6,158 nt of DNA from Thermoproteota archaeon (GTDB taxonomy: Archaea > Thermoproteota > Methanomethylicia > Nezhaarchaeales > WYZ-LMO8), in NCBI GenBank assembly GCA_011605835.1, contig JAAOZJ010000018.1:1-6158 (forward strand). Reading direction: 5' to 3'. Within the stretch, counting starts at the first letter, position 1, and each line of letters starts with the position of its first letter. The notes under the pieces are model-generated. The model was not told the DNA's origin. It searched no databases and saw only the letters and a program-made list of their open reading frames with translations. A program made the translations under genes and the position numbers. This document shows, in pieces, positions 1-4,335 of the stretch.

Positions 1-229
1 GAAAAGCGTTAGGCCCGACGTTCCCTGTTATGACCACCTCGACGCCCTTACTCACTATAAGCTGGACCGCCTGTACTCCGGCGCCGCTAGCGGCATATAC
101 GGCTGGGTTTGGTATAGCCTCATATTGCATGGTCTCTGAATCCACTATGATGAAGTATGGACATCGGCCAAATCTTGGATCTACTAGCGAGTCGAGGCTG
201 TTCGATGTTGCCGACACGCAAATCTTCAT
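1..229 (-). CDS. NifX/NafY/MTH1175-family protein (dinitrogenase iron-molybdenum cofactor biosynthesis domain), 3' truncated
   Basis: Seventy-six residues are visible before the gene runs off the left window edge. The frame begins MKICVSATSNSLDS and continues with LVDPRFGRCPYFIIVD (residues 16-30) and TGNVGPNAF (68-76). These are the two hallmark stretches of the small NifX/NafY/MTH1175 fold, in which the 'DxRFGRc.YF' segment and the 'GNvGPna' loop are conserved. Nitrogenase-linked members bind iron-molybdenum cofactor precursors. Stand-alone archaeal members like this one have no settled role and are thought to bind metal or iron-sulfur clusters. The gene starts 11 nt after the mrp stop, so it is very probably co-transcribed and may act with that ATPase. 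Two adjacent ATGs exist (232 and 229). A GAGGGTG Shine-Dalgarno-like stretch at 242-236 lies over the mrp stop, and its 6-nt spacing favours the ATG at 229. No nitrogenase gene is visible, so nitrogen fixation should not be inferred. Confidence 0.88.
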   Translation of the reverse strand, partial: MKICVSATSNSLDSLVDPRFGRCPYFIIVDSETMQYEAIPNPAVYAASGAGVQAVQLIVSKGVEVVITGNVGPNAF

Positions 230-240
230 CATCAACACCC

Positions 241-1107
241 TCAGGCGCTCACGCTTCTTGATTTTTCTCGATCTTCCAAATACTTCTCGATCTTCTCGAC
301 TATGTCCATGAAGGCCTTCGAAGCTGGCGAGTCCGGGTGCCTGACTATAAATGGTATCCCCTCGTCAGAGTCCGCACAGATCTGGGGGTCTATCGGTATG
401 CTCCCCAAGAATGGAACGCCCAAGTCTTCAGCCATCTTCCGCCCACCTCCGGTTTTGAAGATATCCACCCTCGTCCCGCATTTCGGGCAAACGAAGCCGC
501 TCATGTTCTCTATAACGCCGATGACAGGGACACGTAGCTCCTTGGCAAAGGTCACGGCCTTTCTGACGACGGCCTGCGAGACGTCAGACGGTATGGTCAC
601 TATTATCACGCCATCCATGTCCGGTATGAGTTGAACGACGCTCAGGGGCTCGTCGCCAGTCCCCGGCGGGAGATCCACGAAGAGGAAGTCGAGCTCCCCC
701 CAAGTTATGTCCGCGAGAAACTGCTGAATCGCCCTCATCTTCAATGGCCCTCGCCAGATCACCGGCGTTTCATCGTTTGGAAGGAGGAAGTCCATGGAGA
801 CCACCCTTATCCCCAATGGACCTATCGCGGGGATGACCACGCCAGGGCCTAGGACTTGGAATCCATACCCCTTTAAGCCAAGTATCTTCGGTATGCTCGG
901 GCCATGGATGTCAGCATCTAGGATTCCGACCCTATCTACGTGACCTTGCATGGCAAAAGCCATGGCGAGGTTCACGGTCACCGTGCTCTTCCCGACGCCG
1001 CCCTTCCCACTCATGACCGCTATCTTATGCTTGATCTTGCTCATGTTTTGCTTAAGTCTTTGCCGCTCCTCCTCTATCTCCTTTTGGATTTCCCTTTGTA
1101 CGCTCAC
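241..1107 (-). CDS. mrp: Mrp/NBP35/ApbC-family iron-sulfur cluster carrier ATPase
   Basis: This is a cytosolic P-loop ATPase of the MinD/Mrp class that binds a bridging [4Fe-4S] cluster as a dimer and passes it to apo-proteins. From the chosen GTG start the product is 288 aa. The deviant Walker A GKGGVGKS is at residues 34-41, the switch-I-like DADIHGPS at 64-71, Walker B with DLPPGTGD at 140-152, and the cluster-ligating CPKC pair at C207 and C210. The N-terminus is a short charged helix (about residues 3-22). It has neither the DUF59 domain of many bacterial Mrp proteins nor the N-terminal four-Cys motif of eukaryotic Nbp35. The frame extends upstream to an ATG at 1131, but a GGAGGTT Shine-Dalgarno at 1120-1114 lies inside that extension and sits 6 nt from the GTG at 1107, which I therefore take as the start. 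The NifX-like gene follows after 11 nt, suggesting a joint cofactor-handling unit. Confidence 0.93.
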   Translation of the reverse strand: MSVQREIQKEIEEERQRLKQNMSKIKHKIAVMSGKGGVGKSTVTVNLAMAFAMQGHVDRVGILDADIHGPSIPKILGLKGYGFQVLGPGVVIPAIGPLGIRVVSMDFLLPNDETPVIWRGPLKMRAIQQFLADITWGELDFLFVDLPPGTGDEPLSVVQLIPDMDGVIIVTIPSDVSQAVVRKAVTFAKELRVPVIGVIENMSGFVCPKCGTRVDIFKTGGGRKMAEDLGVPFLGSIPIDPQICADSDEGIPFIVRHPDSPASKAFMDIVEKIEKYLEDREKSRSVSA

Positions 1108-1113
1108 CACGCC

Positions 1114-1120
1114 AACCTCC
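1114..1120 (-). promoter_or_regulatory. Shine-Dalgarno site that decides the mrp start
   Basis: On the minus strand this reads GGAGGTT, a six-base match to the archaeal anti-Shine-Dalgarno. It lies 6 nt before the GTG at 1107 and 3 nt before the GTG at 1110, and it is downstream of the in-frame ATG at 1131. It therefore argues for initiation at 1107. Confidence 0.7.
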
Positions 1121-1142
1121 TGTCCTCTCATCGAGATCCTTC

Positions 1143-1150
1143 CTTAAAAA
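1143..1150 (-). promoter_or_regulatory. Candidate TATA box for the mrp-nifX-like unit
   Basis: The minus strand reads TTTTTAAG, preceded by purine-poor CTCC and followed by GAAGG. About 26 nt downstream of its centre falls near 1120, which would place transcription start just ahead of the mrp Shine-Dalgarno and downstream of the ATG at 1131. A second AT-rich element (TAATATT, 1170-1164) could instead start transcripts near 1141 and would keep the longer frame possible. The choice rests on spacing alone. Confidence 0.4.
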
Positions 1151-1321
1151 GGAGAAATATCTCAATATTAATGTTTCCCCTCTTCCTGGCTAAAAGCCGT
1201 TGCCAGATTAACATCACCTCCCATTGCCTCGGGAAACCCTAAGGCCTCAATTCGCTATACCTTCTTTACTCTTCGCGATCTCGTGGCCAAAGGCATCGAC
1301 ATGAAGACGAATCGACATAAC

Positions 1322-1326
1322 AAAAA
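1322..1326 (-). terminator. Possible oligo-T terminator of the tRNA-His/tRNA-Ala transcript
   Basis: On the minus strand a T5 run (CTTTTTG context) lies 41 nt beyond the 3' end of tRNA-Ala. Archaeal RNA polymerase terminates at T-rich tracts, and this is the first such run downstream of the tRNAs. There is no strong hairpin, so the call is tentative. Confidence 0.3.
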
Positions 1327-1366
1327 GATGACATGGCTTGATGCGAGGATCTTTCCAAGAATTTAG

Positions 1367-1440
1367 TGGACCGGGCGGGACTTGAACCCGCGACCTCCCG
1401 CTTGCAAAGCGGGCGATCCACCAGGCTGATCTACCGGCCC
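1367..1440 (-). tRNA. tRNA-Ala (anticodon UGC), intronless
   Basis: A complete 74-nt cloverleaf. The acceptor GGGCCGG pairs with CCGGTCC and contains the G3-U70 wobble that is the alanine identity element, followed by discriminator A73. The D-stem is GATC/GATC. The anticodon stem is CCCGC/GCGGG around loop TTTGCAA with anticodon TGC. The variable loop is AGGTC, and the T-arm is GCGGG-TTCAAGT-CCCGC. CCA is not encoded (A73 is followed by CTA), so it must be added by the CCA-adding enzyme. The gene lies 11 nt downstream of tRNA-His on the same strand, so the two are probably one transcript separated by RNase P and tRNase Z cleavage. Confidence 0.97.
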
Positions 1441-1451
1441 ATGGCTTTGGA

Positions 1452-1557
1452 GGCCGAGGGCGGGACTTGAACCCGCGATCTCCGGCTCCCTACCCCCGCC
1501 GGCCTTTAAGCCAAGCGGTACAGGCCGGCGCGTTAGCCAATCTACGCCACCTCGGCC
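1452..1557 (-). tRNA. tRNA-His (anticodon GUG) with a 30-nt intron between positions 35 and 36
   Basis: The mature tRNA is 75 nt plus an encoded G-1. The acceptor GCCGAGG/CCTCGGC is extended by G-1 (1557) opposite C73 (1452), the histidine identity pair. The D-arm is GCGT-AGATTGGCTA-ACGC, the anticodon stem CCGGC/GCCGG, the variable loop AGATC, and the T-arm GCGGG-TTCAAGT-CCCGC. Removing 1519-1490 gives the anticodon loop CTGTGGA, as expected for archaeal tRNA-His. Leaving one more intron base would give CTGTAGA, a tyrosine loop. However, archaeal tRNA-Tyr normally has C1-G72 and A73, which this tRNA lacks, and the splicing-motif geometry also favours His. CCA is not encoded. Automated callers may mis-assign the anticodon because the intron interrupts it. 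Confidence 0.88.
1490..1519 (-). other. Non-canonical tRNA intron with a relaxed bulge-helix-bulge motif
   Basis: The 5' bulge is G34-U35/A(intron 1). A 4-bp central helix follows: G30-U, C31-G, C32-G and U33-G, including two wobble pairs with intron bases 24-27. The 3' bulge is A-G/G36. An intron stem CCGC/GCGG caps the motif, with GGC/GCC and loop TTAAAG above it. Cutting after the second base of each 3-nt bulge yields exactly the His anticodon GUG. No outer exon-side helix forms (G29 faces G37), so this is a relaxed motif of the kind processed by crenarchaeal heteromeric splicing endonucleases. Boundaries are inferred, not observed. Confidence 0.7.
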
Positions 1558-1590
1558 CCGTACCCAACTACCGCATCAATAGACTTCGCA

Positions 1591-1596
1591 CTTAAA
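1591..1596 (-). promoter_or_regulatory. Candidate TATA element of the tRNA-His/tRNA-Ala operon
   Basis: The minus strand reads TTTAAG inside AACGTTTAAGTGCG. Its centre is about 37 nt upstream of G-1, giving a predicted start near 1567 and a 10-nt 5' leader for RNase P to remove. The element overlaps the nep1 stop codon (1594-1592), so the tRNAs may also be read by read-through from nep1. Confidence 0.4.
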
Positions 1597-2317
1597 CGTT
1601 TCTTCCATCGATGTCGTATAGGCCGAGCTTGAACTCCAAGGCCCTTAGCACTATCGACGTCGCGACGAAGCCCTCCAAGACCCCCTCGTAGATGGACACT
1701 ATCTCGTCGGCCGAGCGTAGCACTTCGTCGCTGAAGTCCCCGTGGGGGAACGCGCCTATCATGATCATGGCCTTCTCGCCACCTCCGAGGACTTTGCTGG
1801 CAAGGTCTAAGGGGTTCATCCTGACCCCCTTCTCCGACAGCAGGATCTTTCTCGACGGCTTGAAGTCCTCTATTGCCTTGTCAAGCCCCCTCCCTAGGAC
1901 CTCGAGCAATACCTCCCCCTCCGCCGGGACCCGGCCGAAGGCCAGCAACTGCTCCATCAAGCCGACGAACCTGTTGTAGTTCTTCGGCAACCTAACGTCG
2001 CTCCTCGCCTTGATCACCTGCCCGCTCAAGGTGTGCACGTACAGTTGCACATAGCCCTTACTACAGAGGGGCGACTCGAGCACCTCGAGCATGCAGAAGT
2101 GGACTATGTCGGGCCTGCCCCTCTTCTCTTGGCTGGGCAACCTCTTCATCGCGTGGTAGTGGAGGGACTTGTCGAGCAACATAGCGAGAGGCCTTTTCCC
2201 TCTCCTCTTCGCGGTCTTCTCCACGGCGGGGTGCTTAGCTATCTCCGGCGGCACTAGCTCGAGCGACGCGTCCACCAAGGCTATGGCGACGCGGGGTTCG
2301 GGGTCCACGACGACCAC
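1592..2317 (-). CDS. nep1: 16S rRNA pseudouridine N1-specific methyltransferase Nep1 (Emg1)
   Basis: This is a SPOUT-superfamily enzyme that methylates N1 of a pseudouridine in the small-subunit rRNA (Psi914 in Methanocaldococcus, part of the hypermodified site in yeast 18S) during 30S assembly. From the GTG at 2317 the protein is 241 aa. It carries RPDIVHF at residues 68-74, LPKNYNRFVGLMEQLL at 110-125 for RNA and dimer contacts, MIGAFPHGDFS at 186-196 in the knotted S-adenosylmethionine site, and the C-terminal SIYEGVLEGFVATSIVLRALE-like helix beginning at 208. The open frame extends upstream to an ATG at 2443, which would overlap rnp4. The predicted shared TATA and an AGGAG at 2328-2324, 6 nt before the GTG, make the short form more credible. 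A TTG at 2320 is the alternative. The gene is divergent from rnp4, and its stop overlaps the tRNA promoter. Confidence 0.93.
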   Translation of the reverse strand: MVVVDPEPRVAIALVDASLELVPPEIAKHPAVEKTAKRRGKRPLAMLLDKSLHYHAMKRLPSQEKRGRPDIVHFCMLEVLESPLCSKGYVQLYVHTLSGQVIKARSDVRLPKNYNRFVGLMEQLLAFGRVPAEGEVLLEVLGRGLDKAIEDFKPSRKILLSEKGVRMNPLDLASKVLGGGEKAMIMIGAFPHGDFSDEVLRSADEIVSIYEGVLEGFVATSIVLRALEFKLGLYDIDGRNV

Positions 2318-2323
2318 CAAAGG

Positions 2324-2328
2324 CTCCT
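2324..2328 (-). promoter_or_regulatory. Shine-Dalgarno site that decides the nep1 start
   Basis: AGGAG on the minus strand lies 6 nt before the GTG at 2317 and 3 nt before the TTG at 2320. Both starts begin the family's first beta strand (VVVDPEP). This argues against the longer frame that would reach into rnp4. Confidence 0.6.
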
Positions 2329-2361
2329 GAGGCGCTTGAAGGGATTGGGCTGGGAGCTCTC

Positions 2362-2369
2362 TTAATATT
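2362..2369. promoter_or_regulatory. Shared TATA-like box of the divergent nep1 and rnp4 promoters
   Basis: The element reads TTAATATT on the plus strand and AATATTAA on the minus strand. It is the only AT-rich block in the divergent region. Placing start sites 26 nt either side gives about 2392 for rnp4 (8-nt leader before the ATG at 2400) and about 2340 for nep1 (roughly 22-nt leader containing AGGAG). A purine-rich GAGAGAGG lies immediately upstream on the minus strand and resembles a BRE. The plus-strand side lacks a clear BRE. Confidence 0.5.
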
Positions 2370-2399
2370 CCTCTCTCGACACCTAATTCGCAGACGCCG

Positions 2400-2738
2400 A
2401 TGCCCTGCAGGAGGCAGAAGGCAGAGATCAGGGCCATCGCCATCGAGAGGATAAGGAGGCTCTTCGAGATGGCCGACTACATGTTCCGCGTCGACCCCGG
2501 GCTGTCAAACAGGTACGTGGAGCTAGCCAGGAGGATAGCCATGAGGTGCAGGGTGAGGATACCGAGGGACTTGAGGAGGAGGTTCTGCCACAACTGCTAC
2601 AAGTTCCTCGTACCCGGCGCCAACTGCAGGGTGAGGATAGCGAAGAGGAGGGAGCCCCACGTGGCCATAACATGCCTCGAGTGCGGCAACGTCATGAGGT
2701 TAAACCTGAGGGGGTTGAGGCGTGAGGGGCAACGTTAG
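2400..2738 (+). CDS. rnp4: Ribonuclease P protein component 4 (Rpp21/Rpr2 homologue)
   Basis: This protein subunit of archaeal RNase P pairs with Rpp29 on the specificity domain of the catalytic RNA and helps remove tRNA 5' leaders. The 112-aa product opens with basic helices (IAIERIRRLFEMADYMFR, residues 13-30, then NRYVELARRIAMR, 37-49). A zinc ribbon follows with C63-H-N-C66 and C92-L-E-C95 as the four likely ligands, and between them the family motif FLVPGANCRVRI (69-80). Length and order match archaeal Rpp21 (about 110-120 aa). No clear Shine-Dalgarno precedes the ATG. With the predicted TATA at 2362 the leader would be only about 8 nt, so initiation may be close to leaderless. The 3' end overlaps the CRM gene by 17 nt, implying coupled translation. 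Confidence 0.95.
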   Translation: MPCRRQKAEIRAIAIERIRRLFEMADYMFRVDPGLSNRYVELARRIAMRCRVRIPRDLRRRFCHNCYKFLVPGANCRVRIAKRREPHVAITCLECGNVMRLNLRGLRREGQR

Positions 2739-3009
2739 GAGAAGGCTCAAGGAGAGGATGTTGGGGAGGGTGGATGTAAACATAGGCAAACAGGGCCTGA
2801 CGGAGTCGGTCTTGAAGGAGATAGACAGGCGATTGAGTAGCGACGAGATGGTGAAGGTGAGGATCCTGAAGTCAGCCCTAGCGGTAGAGGGGATAGACGA
2901 CAGGAAGAAGTTCGCTGACATCTTAGCACAGAAGCTGGGCGCGAGTGCGATCGAGGTGAGGGGCTACACCGTCGTGCTCTACAGGAGGCGTAAGAAGAGA
3001 ACAGTTTAA
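2722..3009 (+). CDS. CRM/YhbY-domain RNA-binding protein
   Basis: A 95-aa single CRM (YhbY-like) domain. The family has an IF3-C-like fold and binds structured RNA. Bacterial YhbY associates with pre-50S particles, and plant CRM proteins assist group II intron splicing. The diagnostic loop is VNIGKQGLTESVLKEI (residues 19-34) with the GxxG motif GKQG at 22-25. Downstream comes MVKVRILKSAL at 43-53, then the terminal strand pair AIEVRGYTVVLYRR with a basic tail. The start is taken as GTG at 2722, preceded by TTGAGG, which overlaps rnp4 by 17 nt. An internal ATG at 2758 with AAGGAG upstream is an alternative that would trim 12 residues and still keep the domain. Placement between RNase P and ribosomal protein genes supports a role in RNA processing or ribosome assembly, but the exact function is unknown. 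Confidence 0.88.
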   Translation: MRGNVRRRLKERMLGRVDVNIGKQGLTESVLKEIDRRLSSDEMVKVRILKSALAVEGIDDRKKFADILAQKLGASAIEVRGYTVVLYRRRKKRTV

Positions 3010-3012
3010 TAA
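3005..3012 (+). promoter_or_regulatory. Candidate TATA box for the eS19-FtsY gene cluster
   Basis: TTTAATAA overlaps the stop codon of the CRM gene. A start about 26 nt from its centre (near 3035) would leave a leader of about 26 nt before the eS19 ATG. The 51-nt gap between CRM and eS19 is the largest in the plus-strand run, which fits an internal promoter here. There is only a weak GTGA (3051-3054) as a ribosome site. Confidence 0.45.
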
Positions 3013-3060
3013 GAGACCTGTAGTTCCTCTATGCTCAAAAGAAGAGCAGAGTGAAAGAGC

Positions 3061-3525
3061 ATGTCAGAGGTCTTGAAGGTCCCTCCAGCGCTGTTGATAG
3101 AGGAGCTGGCAGCCTACCTCAGGGAAAACCTGTCTGACGTCATAAAGCCCCCTCCGTGGGCGATGATAGTCAAAACAGGGCCCGGGAAGGAGAGGCCGCC
3201 TGCTAGGAAGGACTGGTGGTACGTTAGGGCAGCGGCCATACTCAGGAAGATCTACCTCTACGGCCCGGTGGGCATCGGTAGCTTGAGGACCGCGTTCGGG
3301 TGTAGGCAGAGGCCGGGCGTCAGGGGCCGAGAGCACTTCAGGAAGGCCGGAGGGGCCATAATAAGGAAGATAGTCCAACAACTCGAGCGAGCTGGGCTTG
3401 TGGAGAAGGCTGGCAATAAAGGCCGCGTCCTAACCCCTCAGGGTAGGTCCCTCCTTGATAGGCTGGCCCACAAACTCTTTCGAGAGCTTCAGAAAAATAT
3501 GCCAGAGCTAGCAAAATATGCTTAG
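3061..3525 (+). CDS. rps19e: 30S ribosomal protein eS19
   Basis: A small-subunit protein shared by archaea and eukaryotes that binds the head of the 30S/40S. In eukaryotes it is needed for pre-18S maturation. The 154-aa product contains the family signature WAMIVKTGPGKERPP (33-47), then DWWYVRAAAILRKIYLYGPVGI (51-72). The winged-helix core follows with REHFRKAGGAIIRKIVQQLERAGLVEK (about 90-116), and the end is GRVLTPQGRSLLDRLA (121-136). Length is normal for archaea (about 150). The start ATG is preceded by a weak GTGA only. The next gene begins within 10 nt of its stop, and the TAG is embedded in that gene's ribosome-binding site. The segment CRQRPGVRGREHFRKAGG shows small departures from the commoner GRKNRGxxPxHxxKGSG version, but basic and glycine positions are kept. 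Confidence 0.97.
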   Translation: MSEVLKVPPALLIEELAAYLRENLSDVIKPPPWAMIVKTGPGKERPPARKDWWYVRAAAILRKIYLYGPVGIGSLRTAFGCRQRPGVRGREHFRKAGGAIIRKIVQQLERAGLVEKAGNKGRVLTPQGRSLLDRLAHKLFRELQKNMPELAKYA

Positions 3526-3534
3526 GTGGTCCCA

Positions 3535-3882
3535 GTGACCGAGATGACCGAGGCGACTGATAAGGAGCTTGAGGAGATCAGGCAGAGGAAGCTCGCTGAG
3601 TTGCAAAGGAAAATGGCGATGGCTGAGGAGCAGGAGAGGCTCAGAAGGGAGTACGAAGCGAAAAAGCAAGCCCTCTTGAGGGCCATCTTAACGCCCGAGG
3701 CCAGGATGAGGCTCACCAACATAAAGATGGTCAGGCCGGAGTTCGCGGAGCAGCTTGAGGCCCAATTGATCCAGCTAGCCCAAGCAGGCAGGATACCGGT
3801 CCCGATAACCGATGAGCAGTTGAAGAGGATACTCGAATCCCTTCAACCTCCTCGTAGAGAGATCAGGATAAGGAGGGTCTGA
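3535..3882 (+). CDS. PDCD5/TFAR19-family protein (archaeal 'DNA-binding protein')
   Basis: A 115-aa homologue of human programmed cell death protein 5. Archaeal members form a compact three-helix bundle with a mobile charged N-terminal helix and have been reported to bind nucleic acid, though their physiological role is not established. The N-terminal part (about 6-50) is rich in Glu, Lys and Arg and reads as a single long helix. The core then shows the family pattern ILTPEARMRLTNIKMVRPEF (starting near residue 52) and EAQLIQLAQAGRIPVPITDE (about 75-94), ending in a basic PPRREIRIRRV tail. The frame is open from a GTG at 3526. AGGTG at 3524-3528 is spaced 6 nt from the GTG at 3535, which I chose. 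An ATG at 3544 is another option. It sits between eS19 and eL39, which suggests a link to translation. Confidence 0.92.
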   Translation: MTEMTEATDKELEEIRQRKLAELQRKMAMAEEQERLRREYEAKKQALLRAILTPEARMRLTNIKMVRPEFAEQLEAQLIQLAQAGRIPVPITDEQLKRILESLQPPRREIRIRRV

Positions 3883-3883
3883 C

Positions 3884-4039
3884 ATGGCTAGGAGCAAGCA
3901 CGTCGCGAGGAAGAGGAGGCTGGCGAAGGCCTACAAGCAGAACAGCGCCGTGCCAGTCTGGGTCGTGGCCAAGACCGATAGGAAGTTCAGGTCGCATCCG
4001 AAACTCAGGCACTGGAGGAGGGTCAAGCTGAAGGTGTAG
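3884..4039 (+). CDS. rpl39e: 50S ribosomal protein eL39
   Basis: A 51-aa, highly basic protein that lines the lower part of the peptide exit tunnel in archaeal and eukaryotic large subunits, where it occupies space filled by an extension of bacterial uL23. The sequence begins MARSKHVARKRRLAKAYKQN and ends RSHPKLRHWRRVKLKV. It matches the normal length and the typical P-x-W(V) and R-x-W-R-R positions. A strong AGGAGGG (3871-3877) inside the PDCD5 gene is 6 nt from the ATG, and only one base separates the two genes. The gene is easy to miss because of its size. Confidence 0.97.
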   Translation: MARSKHVARKRRLAKAYKQNSAVPVWVVAKTDRKFRSHPKLRHWRRVKLKV

Positions 4040-4052
4040 GGGGCGGTTGGCC

Positions 4053-4322
4053 TTGTCCGAAAGGGAATCCGAGGTGGAACTCGAGAGGCAGTACACGGTA
4101 CCTTTGCGAGTCGTATTGGGGGTGCCCAGGTGGAGGAGGGCCGCGCGGGCCATAAGGTTCGTAAGGGCCTTCGTAGCCAGGCACATGAAAGCGGAGGAGG
4201 TAAAGATAGACCCGAAGGTCTCTGAATACGTATGGAGCAGGGGGGCGAAGAAGCCCCCGAGAAAGGTCAAGGTCAAGGCTGTGAAGTATAAGGACGGCCT
4301 AGTGAGAGTAGAGCTTGCGTGA
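4053..4322 (+). CDS. rpl31e: 50S ribosomal protein eL31
   Basis: A large-subunit protein near the tunnel exit, in the region that contacts SRP and other nascent-chain factors. From the TTG at 4053 the product is 89 aa: an N-terminal strand (ELERQYTVPLRVVLGVPRW), a basic helix (RRAARAIRFVRAFVARHMKA, about 28-47), VKIDPKVSEYVWSRGAKKPP, and a C-terminal strand pair (RKVKVKAVKYKDGLVRVELA). This is the usual eL31 layout and length. No ATG is available near the 5' end. TTG at 4047 and TTG at 4053 both follow the G-rich run 4039-4048, and the spacing favours 4053. The gene lies 13 nt after eL39 and 13 nt before eIF6. Confidence 0.95.
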   Translation: MSERESEVELERQYTVPLRVVLGVPRWRRAARAIRFVRAFVARHMKAEEVKIDPKVSEYVWSRGAKKPPRKVKVKAVKYKDGLVRVELA

Positions 4323-4335
4323 GGGAGCTCTAGAA

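Larger units (their letters stand above)
1108..1366. other. Gene-poor spacer between mrp and the tRNA pair
   Basis: These roughly 260 nt hold the putative mrp promoter at the low end and the presumed tRNA terminator at the high end. In between I see a 10-base Shine-Dalgarno-like GGGAGGTGAT (minus strand, 1222-1213) running into a 28-codon open frame (1214-1128). There are also three octamers spaced 16 nt apart (1295, 1311, 1327) and two very short minus-strand frames starting near 1317 and 1335. None resembles a known protein. I found no convincing C/D-box or tRNA-like structure. The region is otherwise unassigned. Confidence 0.5.

Noticed and set aside
224..240. TGATGATGA at the NifX-like start as a C-box of a C/D small RNA
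   Set aside because: It is explained by the tandem start codons, and no D box or guide-sized partner could be found at a suitable distance.
30..311. Plus-strand open frame of 93 codons at the left edge
   Set aside because: It lies antisense to the NifX-like gene and the end of mrp, has low-complexity composition, and shows no family features, whereas the minus-strand frame matches a known fold.
1249..1320. A 23-codon minus-strand frame (starting MSIRLHVDAFGHEI) as a small gene or gene remnant
   Set aside because: It has no ribosome site, promoter or recognisable homology, and a frame this short arises easily by chance.
1452..1557. Reading the intron-bearing tRNA as tRNA-Tyr(GUA) or a long-variable-arm tRNA-Leu
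   Set aside because: The acceptor has G1-C72 with G-1/C73, not the C1-G72/A73 of archaeal tRNA-Tyr. The splice motif does not fit a cut after A36. The putative long variable arm of a Leu reading does not form a stem.
2318..2443. N-terminal extension of Nep1 to the ATG at 2443
   Set aside because: It would run through the divergent promoter and into rnp4, adds residues not seen in Nep1 proteins, and a better ribosome site exists before 2317.
3863..4276. Minus-strand open frame of 137 codons
   Set aside because: It is antisense to eL39 and eL31, both unmistakable ribosomal proteins on the plus strand.
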